Assembly (NCBI GenBank): GCA_002363615.1
Contig: DEWK01000018.1
Coordinates: 1-64,000, forward strand
Length of the DNA stretch: 64,000 nucleotides
Direction: 5' to 3'
Source of the DNA: Lachnospira sp. UBA3212
Lineage (GTDB): Bacteria > Bacillota > Clostridia > Lachnospirales > Lachnospiraceae
Both the position numbers and the translations under genes were made by a program. Below, in pieces: positions 9,506-18,756 of this stretch (positions are counted from its first letter, which is position 1; each line of letters opens with the position of its first letter). The notes below the pieces were generated by a model. That model was not told the DNA's origin, ran no database searches, and was given only the letters and a program-made list of their open reading frames with translations.

Positions 9506-10116
9506 CAATCGATACAAGTATCGGCATCTTTCATAACTTCCTCATCCGCCGGGGTTTGATCCTGAATAAAACAAACCCTAAGACCTGCCCTAGCCGCTGC
9601 TTTTACTCCATTCGGGGCATCCTCCACTGCCATGCATTCCTTGGCGGAAAGTCCTAATTTTAAAAGGGCATACCGGTAAATATCCGGCGCCGGCTTCCCC
9701 CTTTCTACCATGTCTGCGCAAATGATTTGATCAAAATCCTGATCAATTCCGACTTCCTTTAGATAGCGATCGGCTCGTTCTTGATCCGTAGCCGTTGCAA
9801 GAGCGGTAATGATCCCCTTTTTCCTAAGGGCCAACAAGGTTTCCTTGACTTTTGGTTTTAGAGAGATTCCCTCTCTTTTTAGGACTTCCTCCATTAATTC
9901 CTTGCGATAGGCCCGCACCCCATAGTAATCATAGTCCTTTCCAAACCATTTTTTCATTAATTCCGGTGCGTAAGGTCTTCCCAAAGATCGAAGCATTAGG
10001 GCTCTCTCATCGGAAAGTTCATAACCAAAATGAGCAAGCGCCTTAGGCCACAAGACCCGATAATATTTTTCAGTATCAATCAGGGTACCATCTAAATCAA
10101 ATATAACCGCCTTCAT
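9478..10116 (-). CDS. HAD superfamily hydrolase, beta-phosphoglucomutase-like
   Basis: The 212-residue protein starts with the HAD motif I FDLDGTLID (nucleophile Asp at residue 7, general acid Asp at 9). It has motif II in the LATATDQERA segment, a Lys within the RGKPAPDIY segment (motif III) and motif IV in the VEDAPNGV segment. The alpha-helical cap between residues about 18 and 80 places it in HAD subfamily IA, close to beta-phosphoglucomutase and small sugar-phosphate or phosphoglycolate phosphatases. The substrate is not resolved. GGGAGG precedes the ATG at 10116. It lies downstream of alr behind a terminator. Confidence 0.85.
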   Translation of the reverse strand: MKAVIFDLDGTLIDTEKYYRVLWPKALAHFGYELSDERALMLRSLGRPYAPELMKKWFGKDYDYYGVRAYRKELMEEVLKREGISLKPKVKETLLALRKKGIITALATATDQERADRYLKEVGIDQDFDQIICADMVERGKPAPDIYRYALLKLGLSAKECMAVEDAPNGVKAAARAGLRVCFIQDQTPADEEVMKDADTCIDCLDQLLDLL

Positions 10117-10138
10117 TTACAACCTCCCAAAAAGTCAA

Positions 10139-10171
10139 AAAATCGAGTAGGCTTTCATCCCCGCTCGATTT
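10139..10171 (-). terminator. Terminator after alr
   Basis: AAATCGAG (10164-10171 on the minus strand) pairs with CTCGATTTT (10139-10147) and is followed by T residues. It is just downstream of the alanine racemase stop. Confidence 0.85.
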
Positions 10172-10181
10172 CTTATCTCTT

Positions 10182-11351
10182 TCACATTCGAAGCAAAAGT
10201 TCCTTATAAACCACCTTGCCCTCTTCAATATACTGTCTTGGAACTCGCTTACTTACCGAACAAACCAGCTCATATGGAATGGTTCCTGCAAGTTCTGCCA
10301 TCTTCTCAATGGGATTATTCTTCCCAAAGATTTCGATTTCACTTCCCACATCCACTCCCATTTTATCGGTTAAATCGATCATACACATATCCATACAGAT
10401 TTTTCCCCGAACACAAGCAGGACCTTCCTCTGTCATCATAGAATAGCGATTGGATAAACATCTCATAAAGCCATCTGCGTATCCATATGGAACCACTCCA
10501 ATCCGGGTTTTCTTTTCCGTCTCAAAAATTCCACCATAGGAAATCTTTGTTCCAGCAGGATAAATCTTTACGGTCGATATCGTGGTCTTCATGATCATCA
10601 CCGGTTTTAAGCCTAAACGCTTTGCAAACTCTCCATAACCATATAAAAGAAGACCCGGACGAACCATATCCATATACGTCTCCGGATAATCTACCGTTGC
10701 CCCGGTATTGGCACAATGACGAATTAAAAAGTTATGACCGATTTTTTCTTCTACTGCCTGACATACTTTTTTAAACAGTTCCAACTGATGGTAAGTATAG
10801 GCTCTTTCCTCTTCTCCTGCTTCATCTGAAACCGCAAAATGAGTAAAGATTCCTTCCACATCTAATCCCGGAAGTTCCGTCACATGGGCGATTCCCTCTA
10901 CCCCGTGTTCGAAATAATCTCCCTCGCAAATATATCCAAGACGGGACATACCTGTATCGACCTTGATATGTACCTTTAAGGTACCTCCATATTTTACTGC
11001 TTCCTCTGAATACTCCAAGGCCTTAGCCTCACAAGTTACTGCCTGGGTAATATGAAAACAAATCAAACGATCAACCTGCTCCCTAGGGGTATGTCCTAAA
11101 ATCAAGATCGGCATGGTAATTCCATTACAACGAAGTTCCATGGCCTCATCAATACTACTAACGGCAAGGTAATCGCTTCCAAGTTTCTGTAACTTTCTAG
11201 CAATCATCACAGCCCCATGCCCATAGGCATCTGCCTTTACAACTCCTAAAAATTTCACATTCCTTCCCACGTAATCTCTAATTTTATTATAATTATAGGT
11301 CAGAGCATCCAGGCTAATTTCCGCCCATGTTCTTTTTAATGTTGAATTCAC
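10182..11351 (-). CDS. alr: Alanine racemase
   Basis: This PLP enzyme interconverts L- and D-alanine for peptidoglycan. The 389-residue length is normal. The PLP-binding Lys is K39 in the VVKADAYGHG motif and the second catalytic base, a Tyr, lies in the KISYGGIF segment around residue 270. The family blocks HIKVDTGMSRLG and RPGLLLYG are present. The gene has its own promoter (11380-11408) and a terminator directly downstream, so it appears to be a single-gene unit. Confidence 0.97.
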   Translation of the reverse strand: MNSTLKRTWAEISLDALTYNYNKIRDYVGRNVKFLGVVKADAYGHGAVMIARKLQKLGSDYLAVSSIDEAMELRCNGITMPILILGHTPREQVDRLICFHITQAVTCEAKALEYSEEAVKYGGTLKVHIKVDTGMSRLGYICEGDYFEHGVEGIAHVTELPGLDVEGIFTHFAVSDEAGEEERAYTYHQLELFKKVCQAVEEKIGHNFLIRHCANTGATVDYPETYMDMVRPGLLLYGYGEFAKRLGLKPVMIMKTTISTVKIYPAGTKISYGGIFETEKKTRIGVVPYGYADGFMRCLSNRYSMMTEEGPACVRGKICMDMCMIDLTDKMGVDVGSEIEIFGKNNPIEKMAELAGTIPYELVCSVSKRVPRQYIEEGKVVYKELLLRM

Positions 11352-11379
11352 AATTCCATCTCCTTTTCTAACACTCCCA

Positions 11380-11408
11380 AATATAGTCGATTCTAACTGA
11401 AATTACAA
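11380..11408 (-). promoter_or_regulatory. Promoter for alr
   Basis: TTGTAA (11403-11408), a 17-base spacer and TATATT (11380-11385), about 28 bases before the alr start. Confidence 0.6.
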
Positions 11409-11416
11409 TAGTTAAG

Positions 11417-11833
11417 CTAGAGATTCCTTCCTAAAACAATCTCTGCCATCCGCTTAGTTAGTCCAAAGGTCTTCCCCCAGGGATTTATCATCAGCCCTGC
11501 TACTCCCTCTGCCTCTAAGGCAAATTCTAATACCTTGAAAATAGGAGTAAGGAAGGTGGAATTAATTTTCTCTCCTCCCTTTCTTTGCTCATCAAAACTG
11601 GTATAAACTGCAAACCATTTTTTGCCATCTTGGCTGGTAACGGTTTGGACCTGAAGTTTTTTCTCTTCTAGTTCCACCCCTACCACCAGTTCTCCACCAT
11701 CCTTCATTCTTTTTCGAACCTTTGTAAGTACAAAGGCTAAACCCTCGTCATTGGGATTCTGGTGAAACACAGCGATCGCCTCTTTAATCAAATCATTGCC
11801 CTTTAATCCGGGATCAATCGTTTCCTCTGTCAT
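11417..11833 (-). CDS. SseB-like domain protein
   Basis: The 138-residue soluble protein looks like an SseB N-terminal-domain protein: a central VYTSFDEQRKG segment and a C-terminal block EGVAGLMINPWGKTFGL, where the INPWG core is characteristic. The family has no enzymatic role that I can state; members are often found in Firmicutes with presumed protein-binding roles. It follows the DUF3592-like membrane gene after 9 bases, and probably belongs to the transcript that starts upstream of the Cof-type HAD gene at 13178. Confidence 0.7.
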   Translation of the reverse strand: MTEETIDPGLKGNDLIKEAIAVFHQNPNDEGLAFVLTKVRKRMKDGGELVVGVELEEKKLQVQTVTSQDGKKWFAVYTSFDEQRKGGEKINSTFLTPIFKVLEFALEAEGVAGLMINPWGKTFGLTKRMAEIVLGRNL

Positions 11834-11842
11834 GCTTTCTCC

Positions 11843-12367
11843 TTAGTGAAAATAAATATTTTTCGTCAAATCATCTAGACTAACCACATAATTGTCAAAA
11901 TCATTTTTATTGAGGTAAACTTTAACCTCCTGTCCAATCATGTCCGGATCTCCATCCTTCATAAGTTCACTACGAAATACATGGCAAATACCAGTCATTT
12001 CGTCCACATAGCGACACTTGACATAATATGGATTGTGGCCATTATATGAAATACTTGTATCCTGACACAGGTCTGTAACACAAGCCATAATATAATATCC
12101 TTCCTTCAGCAAAGCCTTTTTCCTTCTTACTTCCATCACTGTTTGAAAAGAGAAAAAACTTCCAACAATCAGAAAGACCAATCCTAAAAAGGCAAAAATC
12201 ATAAAAGCAAGTTCCGGATTCTCTCCCCTACCCGCACTTCGTTCCAAATGACTTAGATTCATTTTTCCCATGATACCAATGGCTAGAAAGAATGCTCCCA
12301 TAAAATCAAACACAATTCCACACATGGTTTTTCCATCAAATACCTTTACTATTTTTTTACCAGCCAT
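11843..12367 (-). CDS. Membrane protein with two transmembrane segments, DUF3592-like
   Basis: The 174-residue product has two hydrophobic helices (about 17-36 and 54-75) and a C-terminal soluble domain with GYYIMACVTD, a YYVKCRYVDE block and an IGQEVKVYLN block, resembling DUF3592-type domains. Function unknown. The start ATG at 12367 overlaps the last codons of the upstream HAD gene by 11 bases, with GGAG 6 bases before it, which argues for translational coupling. Confidence 0.65.
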   Translation of the reverse strand: MAGKKIVKVFDGKTMCGIVFDFMGAFFLAIGIMGKMNLSHLERSAGRGENPELAFMIFAFLGLVFLIVGSFFSFQTVMEVRRKKALLKEGYYIMACVTDLCQDTSISYNGHNPYYVKCRYVDEMTGICHVFRSELMKDGDPDMIGQEVKVYLNKNDFDNYVVSLDDLTKNIYFH

Positions 12368-13178
12368 CTACTTCTCCATTCTTTCTTAATAAGTCTTCTA
12401 TATATTTTAAAAGTCCACTTTGCTCCGGTCCTTTTATCACAGCCTTTGCCGCATTTTTCACTTCTTTGCTAGCACCTTCTACCGCATAGGAATACTCGGC
12501 ACAGGAAAACATGGAAATGTCGTTAGGAGAATCTCCAAAAACCGCTGTTTCTTCCGGCCCTACTCCTAAGTGTTCTTGTAGGATTTTAATTCCTCTTCCC
12601 TTGCTGGCCCCTTTATTGTAGATATCAATAAAACCACATCCTGCCAAGGAAAACACCAATTCCTTTCGAAAGGGATCCAATCCCCTATGATTTATATATT
12701 CTTTTTCCATCCCATCTGAAAAATTGAAGGAAAGTGTTGTAATCTTGTCTTCCATGTTAAGCACGTCATCTACGGGATTACAGGTAATTCCAGCTACTTT
12801 CATAGCTTCTAAAAAACGATCACTTACCTTTTCATAAAAAACAGATTCCATTCCCTGAACGACCCAATCATGTCCACTTTCCCTGGCATATTCTACCAAA
12901 CTCTTTGTAAGCTTGTCATCTCCCAAGGCTACTACCTTTTTTCTTCCATCTTCCAAGGAAACAACGGCTCCATTTCCAGTGATAAAATTAATTCTCTTTG
13001 TTAAACTTCCGACAACTCCTTTGGCTCCTTTAAAACCTCTTCCCGTAGCGATTCCCACGTGAATTCCAGCGTCTAGCGCCTTATGTATCACTGCTTCTAA
13101 GTTTGGATTCAAATAATCCGTTCCTCCCGGAATTAAGGTATCATCAATGTCTGTTACTAATAATCGAATCTTTCCCAT
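12357..13178 (-). CDS. Cof-type HAD hydrolase
   Basis: The 273-residue protein starts with the HAD motif TDIDDTLI (Asp pair near residues 9 and 11), has motif II in the IATGRGFKG segment, motif III around KGASKGRGI and motif IV in FGDSPNDISMF, which together define the Cof/YbiV (class IIB cap) sugar-phosphatase group. Substrate unknown. I choose the ATG at 13178 because TAGGAGTAAGG precedes it directly; the longer frame starting at 13202 has no ribosome binding site. A strong promoter lies 50 bases upstream. Downstream, the reading frame overlaps the DUF3592-like gene. Confidence 0.87.
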   Translation of the reverse strand: MGKIRLLVTDIDDTLIPGGTDYLNPNLEAVIHKALDAGIHVGIATGRGFKGAKGVVGSLTKRINFITGNGAVVSLEDGRKKVVALGDDKLTKSLVEYARESGHDWVVQGMESVFYEKVSDRFLEAMKVAGITCNPVDDVLNMEDKITTLSFNFSDGMEKEYINHRGLDPFRKELVFSLAGCGFIDIYNKGASKGRGIKILQEHLGVGPEETAVFGDSPNDISMFSCAEYSYAVEGASKEVKNAAKAVIKGPEQSGLLKYIEDLLRKNGEVDGW

Positions 13179-13229
13179 CCTTACTCCTACTATACTTACC
13201 ATAATAATTCATGCTCTAAGTCTCCCCTC

Positions 13230-13258
13230 ATTATATAATTATCTTATATAATGTTCAA
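13230..13258 (-). promoter_or_regulatory. Promoter for the Cof-HAD / DUF3592-like / SseB-like operon
   Basis: TTGAAC (13253-13258), a 17-base spacer and a perfect TATAAT (13230-13235). Confidence 0.75.
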
Positions 13259-13304
13259 TGTATTTAAGATGGATTTGTTTTACAAACATGACATTTACAT
13301 GCCT

Positions 13305-14072
13305 CTACTCTCCATAGTCAACTTCCATCAAACATAAGCCTTGGGCCGGCGCCGTATAACCCGCCTTTTCTCGGTCCATGGCATCTAGAATCTCTGGCAT
13401 GGAATCCGCAGGTCTTCTGCCACTTCCCACTTCAATTAAGGTTCCGGTTAAAATTCGAATCATATTTTGCAAAAAACCATCTCCACGGTAATCAATGACT
13501 ACTTCCTTTAAGCCATGAGAATCTAAGACCTCCTGGATTTCAATGTCGTAGATGGTTCGAACCGTTGATTTCTTCATGTGCTTGTTTCCACAAAAAGACT
13601 TAAAGTCATGGCAACCAATGAAATCACCGGCTGCACGTCTCATTGCTTCTAAATCCAGGGGATAATCCAGGTATTGATAGACAAAACGCTTTTCAAATAC
13701 ATCTGAAACAGGACTTACATGAATGCGATATCGATACGTCTTGCCCTTGGCAGAAACCCTAGCATGGAAACGAGCATCCACCTCCCTTAAGTCACAAACC
13801 GCAATATCTAACGGAAGATAACGGTTTAAATATAAAAACAAATCATGAGAAGATTGGCCCCAAGGGAGCTGAAGGTGGAAATTAGCCACTTGGCCTTTTG
13901 CATGGACACCGGCATCGGTACGTCCGGAGCCAATCACCTCAACCTCCCGGCCGGTATACTTGCCTAAGATATTCTGGAGTTTTCCCTGAATGGTGTCTTC
14001 CCTGTTTTTTTGGACCTGCCAGCCCTTATAATTGGTTCCGTCATATTGGACTAAAATTTTATAATTCTTCAT
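13305..14072 (-). CDS. truA: tRNA pseudouridine synthase A
   Basis: TruA converts uridines 38-40 in the anticodon arm of many tRNAs to pseudouridine. The 255-residue product has the expected length. The catalytic Asp is D53 in the GSGRTDAGVHAKG motif. Other family blocks include the N-terminal VQYDGTNYKGWQ segment and the FLQNMIRI segment near residue 205. It is preceded by the DUF1846 operon and its terminator, and has no other cotranscribed neighbour. Confidence 0.97.
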   Translation of the reverse strand: MKNYKILVQYDGTNYKGWQVQKNREDTIQGKLQNILGKYTGREVEVIGSGRTDAGVHAKGQVANFHLQLPWGQSSHDLFLYLNRYLPLDIAVCDLREVDARFHARVSAKGKTYRYRIHVSPVSDVFEKRFVYQYLDYPLDLEAMRRAAGDFIGCHDFKSFCGNKHMKKSTVRTIYDIEIQEVLDSHGLKEVVIDYRGDGFLQNMIRILTGTLIEVGSGRRPADSMPEILDAMDREKAGYTAPAQGLCLMEVDYGE

Positions 14073-14130
14073 AACAATTAAAACATCCTTCCTACATTGC
14101 CCTCTCTAACCTCGTGTTCTCCTTGTAAAA

Positions 14131-14159
14131 AATGAAGTGGAGCAATCCCCCACTTCATT
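14131..14159 (-). terminator. Terminator of the hydro-lyase/DUF1846 operon
   Basis: A 10-bp perfect stem (14131-14140 with 14150-14159) is followed on the minus strand by six T residues, directly after the DUF1846 stop. Confidence 0.9.
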
Positions 14160-14163
14160 GTCC

Positions 14164-15666
14164 TTAGTTATGATATAACTTGTTGCCCTCATATTTCGGT
14201 TCGCAAGTAAGATTCACTCCAAGTTTCTTAAAGACACCCACATCCACCTGAGAAAGAATAACAGAAGAATGAACTTCAAGACCTGCAAGCTTTGGAATGC
14301 AGGCATATGCCTTCTTGGCATCCTCGTTATCAATGGCTTCCATAGAGAGTGCGATTAAAAGCTCATCTAAGTGAAGGAGTGGGTTGTGGTCTCCTAAGTG
14401 ATCTACCTTTACATTCATGATTGGTGTAAGAATCTTTGGAGAAATCAACTCTACCTCATCTGAGATGCCGGCATAGTGCTTAAGGGCATTTAAAATCAAG
14501 GCAGAGGAAGCTCCTAACATCTTAGATGTTTTTCCGGTAAGAATTGTGCCATCTGAAAGAGCCATAGCTGCTGCCGGAGCACCTGTTTGCTCAGCCTTTA
14601 CGTTAGCTGCTGCTACAACCGGACGATCCGAAATAGAAACTTCCGCTTTCTCCATTAAGAACTCTAACTTCTGAACGGTTTCATCCGGACACTCACCCTT
14701 GCGCTTTGCTACAAGAGCCTCATAGTAACGGCGAATGATTTCCTGCTTAGAAGCGGCACGACAAGCCTCATCGTCTACAATGCCGTAGCCTGCCATGTTC
14801 ACACCCATATCAGTTGGAGACTGGTATGGAGAAGAACCGGAAATCTTCTCAAACATAGCCTTTAGTACTGGGAAGACCTCTACATCACGGTTGTAATTTA
14901 CGGTAGTTTCGTTGTAAGCCTCTAAATGGAATGGGTCAATCATATTCACATCATTTAAATCAGCGGTTGCTGCCTCATAGGCAAGATTTACCGGATGATT
15001 TAATGGAATGTTCCAGACCGGGAAAGTCTCAAACTTGGCATAGCCGGCCTGAACTCCACGCTTTGCTTCATGGTAAAGCTGAGAAAGACAGGTAGCCATC
15101 TTACCGGAACCTGGACCAGGAGCAGTTACAACCACCAAAGGACGAGTGGTCTCGATATAATCATTTTTTCCAAATCCTTCGTCACTTACAATGTAAGGGA
15201 TATTAAATGGATAGCCCTGAATGGTATAGTGGCGGAAGACCTTAAGACCTAAAGCCTTTAACTTTCTTTCATAGGCAAGTACGGAAGGATGCTCAGCAAA
15301 CTGTGTTAAAACAACACTTCCTACATAAAGGCCATTATTCGTAAATGCGTCAATCAAGCGTAAGAGGTCCATATCATAGGTGATTCCAATATCTCCTCTT
15401 ACCTTATTCTTCTCGATATCTCCTGCCTTAATAGCAATCACAATCTCAGTCTTATCAGCAAGCTGCTTTAGCATTGTGATTTTTGAGTCAGGCTTAAATC
15501 CAGGAAGAACTCTAGAAGCATGGTAGTCATCAAAAAGTTTACCACCAAATTCCAGGTAAAGCTTCCCACCAAACTGCTCAATTCTTTCACGGATTTTCTT
15601 AGACTGAAGCTCTGTATACTTATCATTATCAAAGCCAATTCGAATATTACTTTCTCCTGTCATCAT
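14164..15666 (-). CDS. DUF1846 domain-containing protein
   Basis: The 500-residue soluble protein matches DUF1846 along its length: the N-terminal IGFDNDKYTELQS segment, GGKLFDDYHASRVLPGF, RPLVVVTAPGPGSGKMATCLSQ and the C-terminal DHLGDHNPLLHLDE segment. Residues 184-190 (GPGSGKM) look like a degenerate P-loop, lacking the usual Ser/Thr after GK, so nucleotide binding is possible but unproven. The biochemical function is unknown. It is the last gene of a five-gene operon with two aconitase-family enzymes, 48 bases after the second large subunit, and is followed by a strong terminator, so a role in the same pathway is plausible. An AAAGG site precedes two adjacent ATG codons; either could be used. 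Confidence 0.92.
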   Translation of the reverse strand: MMTGESNIRIGFDNDKYTELQSKKIRERIEQFGGKLYLEFGGKLFDDYHASRVLPGFKPDSKITMLKQLADKTEIVIAIKAGDIEKNKVRGDIGITYDMDLLRLIDAFTNNGLYVGSVVLTQFAEHPSVLAYERKLKALGLKVFRHYTIQGYPFNIPYIVSDEGFGKNDYIETTRPLVVVTAPGPGSGKMATCLSQLYHEAKRGVQAGYAKFETFPVWNIPLNHPVNLAYEAATADLNDVNMIDPFHLEAYNETTVNYNRDVEVFPVLKAMFEKISGSSPYQSPTDMGVNMAGYGIVDDEACRAASKQEIIRRYYEALVAKRKGECPDETVQKLEFLMEKAEVSISDRPVVAAANVKAEQTGAPAAAMALSDGTILTGKTSKMLGASSALILNALKHYAGISDEVELISPKILTPIMNVKVDHLGDHNPLLHLDELLIALSMEAIDNEDAKKAYACIPKLAGLEVHSSVILSQVDVGVFKKLGVNLTCEPKYEGNKLYHN

Positions 15667-15714
15667 TCCAACCTTTCTACATTAATTACCCATTTTATCA
15701 AGTCTCTGTCAGAG

Positions 15715-16971
15715 TTAAAACAAATCTAATGGTGCTTCCGTAATCTCTCCTGCAATGGCTGTTGCCGCAGCAGAAGCCGGAGAAGCCAAATAAATCTGAA
15801 CCTTACTGGTACCCATTCTTCCTAAGAAATTACGGTTGTTGGTTGCAACTACCACCTCATGATCAGAAAGAATACCACCTGCACGACCACAGCAAAGGCC
15901 ACATCCCGGTGTCGTAATAATGGCACCTGCATCAGAAAGAATCTCTAAGGTTCCATCCCTTAAAGCCTCCAGATAAATCTTCCGGCTAGCTGGTGTTACA
16001 ATAAATTTTAAATAAGGAGCCACATGCTTGCCTTTTAAAATCTTAGCCGCAAGCTGTAAGTCCTCCAAACGACCGTTGGTACAAGATCCTAAAAAGACCT
16101 CATCCACCTTTGTTCCTTTTATCTCAGAAACCGGTTTAATATTATCCACCAGGGAAGGACAAGCCATTACAGGCACCAAATCCTCTGCCTGATAATGAAG
16201 TACTCTTGAATATACAGCGTCCTCATCTGGATAAAGCTCTTTTATTTCATCGGAATAGTCAATGTTGCAATAGTCACAGGTCTTCTGGTCCGGAACAAAA
16301 ATTCCACACTTTGCTCCTGCTTCTACTGCCATGTTTGACATGGTCATACGACTTGCTACCGACATATTTTCGATACAGCTACCGGAAAATTCCAAAGACT
16401 GATAGGTTGCTCCGGAAGCAGTTAAATCTCCAATCACACGTAAAATCACGTCCTTAGAAGTAACATTCTTTGGAAGGGTTCCATCAACCACAACCTTAAT
16501 CGATTCCGGCACCTTTACCCAAAGCTGGCCAGTTCCAAGAATTCCTGCCATCTCGGTATAACCGATTCCCGTAGAAAATGCACCTACACAACCATAGGTA
16601 ACGGTATGACTATCGGTACCAAACGCAATATCTCCCGGCTTCACATAACCGGCCTCCGTCATTAACTGATGGCAAATACCGTCAGTACGATGCACGTTTT
16701 TTACCCCGTACTTCTCTGCAAATGCATCTGCTACACGGAAATGTCTGGAATCATCTACCTGGGTAGCCGGTACAAAATGATCATAAATTAAAACCACCTT
16801 GTTTGGATCCCAAACCTTAGAAAATCCCATTTCCTCAAATTTTGAAATAGCAAAAGGAGCCATAATATCATCAATCATACACCAGTCTACATCTACGGTA
16901 ATAATGTCTCCAGGTTTTACCTCTCTGCCAACTTTTCTTCCAAATACTTTTTCAATCAGAGTATGTCCCAT
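15715..16971 (-). CDS. Aconitase-superfamily hydro-lyase large subunit (LeuC/HacA type), copy B
   Basis: The 418-residue protein is the catalytic large subunit of a two-subunit hydro-lyase related to 3-isopropylmalate dehydratase, homoaconitase and 2,3-dimethylmalate dehydratase. The [4Fe-4S] ligands are visible as the Cys in LGSCTNGR and the two Cys in PGCGLCCGR. The family blocks YDHFVPA, GTDSHTVTYG and VTPASRK are present. It pairs with the small subunit gene 14 bases upstream (16986-17480). No leuA, leuB or citramalate synthase gene lies nearby, so assigning leucine biosynthesis would be unsafe. It differs strongly from copy A (17503-18753), which suggests distinct substrates. Confidence 0.9.
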   Translation of the reverse strand: MGHTLIEKVFGRKVGREVKPGDIITVDVDWCMIDDIMAPFAISKFEEMGFSKVWDPNKVVLIYDHFVPATQVDDSRHFRVADAFAEKYGVKNVHRTDGICHQLMTEAGYVKPGDIAFGTDSHTVTYGCVGAFSTGIGYTEMAGILGTGQLWVKVPESIKVVVDGTLPKNVTSKDVILRVIGDLTASGATYQSLEFSGSCIENMSVASRMTMSNMAVEAGAKCGIFVPDQKTCDYCNIDYSDEIKELYPDEDAVYSRVLHYQAEDLVPVMACPSLVDNIKPVSEIKGTKVDEVFLGSCTNGRLEDLQLAAKILKGKHVAPYLKFIVTPASRKIYLEALRDGTLEILSDAGAIITTPGCGLCCGRAGGILSDHEVVVATNNRNFLGRMGTSKVQIYLASPASAAATAIAGEITEAPLDLF

Positions 16972-16985
16972 GTTTTTCTCCTTGC

Positions 16986-17480
16986 TTAGTCCAACCCATT
17001 TCTCTTTCGCATAGCCTTTACCAGGCCACCGGCATTTAAAATCTCCATCAGATTATCCGGTAAATTAGCGATTTCATAGGTTTTTCCCATATATTCAATC
17101 TTTTCACCAGGTGTTACCTTGGCTAATTCTCCTTCGGTAACCACATCTCTTAACTCCTGATTTTCAATTAATAGCAAACCATTGTTAATAGCGTTTCGAA
17201 AGAAGATGCGGGCATATGATTTTGCTACGATACAGGAAATACCAAGAGCTTTTACCACTTCAGGTGCCTGCTCTCTTGAAGAGCCACATCCAAAATTTTT
17301 ACCGGCTACAATCATATCTCCCGGCTGAATCAAGCCGGCAAGTTCTGGTCGAAGTGGTGAAAAAGCATATGGTTTCATGTCTTCCACTGATTTTAATGCA
17401 AGATACTCGGTAGGAAGGATAATATCGGTATCAATATCATCTCCCAATACCCAGATCTTTGCGGTAAATGTATTACTCAT
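16986..17480 (-). CDS. Aconitase-superfamily hydro-lyase small subunit (LeuD/HacB type), copy B
   Basis: The 164-residue protein is the swivelling small subunit of the hydro-lyase. It has the DIDTDIILPTEYL opening, the active-site block NFGCGSSREQAP near residue 62 and the KSYARIFFRNAINNG segment. I start it at ATG 17480, after AAAGGATAAAGAG and matching the normal family N-terminus; the longer open frame to 17600 only overlaps the upstream gene. The substrate-loop residues after the conserved TDxI block read YLAL, versus YLLF in copy A. In characterised members this loop influences specificity, but the match to a particular substrate cannot be decided here. Confidence 0.9.
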   Translation of the reverse strand: MSNTFTAKIWVLGDDIDTDIILPTEYLALKSVEDMKPYAFSPLRPELAGLIQPGDMIVAGKNFGCGSSREQAPEVVKALGISCIVAKSYARIFFRNAINNGLLLIENQELRDVVTEGELAKVTPGEKIEYMGKTYEIANLPDNLMEILNAGGLVKAMRKRNGLD

Positions 17481-17502
17481 CTCTTTATCCTTTCCGGGGA
17501 AA

Positions 17503-18753
17503 TTAAACCCGATCTGCAGTAGTGATCTGACCTGCAATTGCTGAAGCGGTAACGGTTGCAGCCGATGCCAGGTATATAAAGGATTCCTTGTGACCGGCAC
17601 GTCCCTTAAAGTTACGGGTTCCGGTAGAAATCAGGGTTTCTCCTTCCCCGATTACACCCTGACAGGCCCCCCAGCAAACCGAACAGTTTGGATTCATCAC
17701 AATAGCACCCGCTTCCATAAAGATATCAAGCAAGCCTTCCTTTAAGGCCTGGTTGTATACTGCACGGCTGGCAGGAACCACCAGAAAACGAACCTTAGGA
17801 GCAACCTTCTTTCCCTTGATTACGGCGGCTCCAACTCTCAAATCCTCAATACGACCATTGTTACAAGAACCTAAAAATGCTTCGTCAATCTTCACACCAT
17901 AAGACTCTGTGGCCGGCACCACATTATCTACAAAATGAGGTTTCGCAACGATTGGTACGATGGTAGAAAGATCAATATCATAGGTTTCTGCAAAGACAGC
18001 ATCCTCATCTGACTGGTAGCAAGCCTTAGGTTCACGACCATGTTCCTTCAAATAATCCATGGCAACCTCATCCACTTCCATCAAAGCAGTTTTAGCTCCC
18101 GCCTCTACACAAAGATTGCAAATAGAAATTCGATCTGCAATCGATAAAGAATGAAGCCCCTCCCCTGCAAACTCCATGGCCTTATAGTTGGCACCATTTG
18201 CAGAAATCTTACCGATAATGGTAAGGATTAAGTCCCTGGCATAAACTCCCTTAGGAAGTTTGCCACGTAAATTAAATCGAATGGTTTCAGGAACCAAAAG
18301 CCATGAGGTTCCGGTTACCATCGCATACAAATAATCGGTACAACCTACACCGGTACCAAAAGCACCTAATGCACCATAGGCACAAGTATGAGAATCTGCA
18401 CCAAAAATCAATTCACCGGGACGAACATAGTTTTCCATCATAATCTGGTGGCAAACCCCCTGTCCTTCATAGAAATCAATGCCGTGTTCTCTCGCAAAAT
18501 CCCTCATCTTCTTCTGAGAAGCCGCAGTTTTTGGGCTGTCTGCAGGAACGTTGTGATCCACAATCCATACCAACTTCTTAGTATCTGCAATCCTAGGATG
18601 TTTTAATTTGTTGTTATACATATCAATGGTAAGATGGGTGGTTCCATCATTACTCATCAAACGGTCTAAGGTTACAGTTTCGATATCCCCTGCCTTGGTA
18701 GACACAACACCAGCTGCAGCGGCAATAATCTTTTCTGCCATTGTCATTCCCAT
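17503..18753 (-). CDS. Aconitase-superfamily hydro-lyase large subunit (LeuC/DmdA type), copy A
   Basis: The 416-residue large subunit has the Fe-S cluster ligands in LGSCNNGR and in NPNCSVCWG, plus the family blocks VDHNVPAD, GADSHTCAYGALG and VPASRAVY. It opens with the TMAEKIIAAAAG segment usual in this branch. The start at 18753 uses a GGAGG that lies within the last codons of the partner small-subunit gene (4 bases before), a tightly coupled arrangement. Candidate reactions are 3-isopropylmalate, citramalate/methylmalate or dimethylmalate isomerisation or dehydration; sequence alone does not choose among them. Confidence 0.9.
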   Translation of the reverse strand: MGMTMAEKIIAAAAGVVSTKAGDIETVTLDRLMSNDGTTHLTIDMYNNKLKHPRIADTKKLVWIVDHNVPADSPKTAASQKKMRDFAREHGIDFYEGQGVCHQIMMENYVRPGELIFGADSHTCAYGALGAFGTGVGCTDYLYAMVTGTSWLLVPETIRFNLRGKLPKGVYARDLILTIIGKISANGANYKAMEFAGEGLHSLSIADRISICNLCVEAGAKTALMEVDEVAMDYLKEHGREPKACYQSDEDAVFAETYDIDLSTIVPIVAKPHFVDNVVPATESYGVKIDEAFLGSCNNGRIEDLRVGAAVIKGKKVAPKVRFLVVPASRAVYNQALKEGLLDIFMEAGAIVMNPNCSVCWGACQGVIGEGETLISTGTRNFKGRAGHKESFIYLASAATVTASAIAGQITTADRV

Positions 18754-18756
18754 TGC

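Noticed and set aside
17481..17600. N-terminal extension of the copy B small subunit
   Set aside because: The extra 40 codons overlap the large subunit gene and do not match the family N-terminus, which fits the ATG at 17480.
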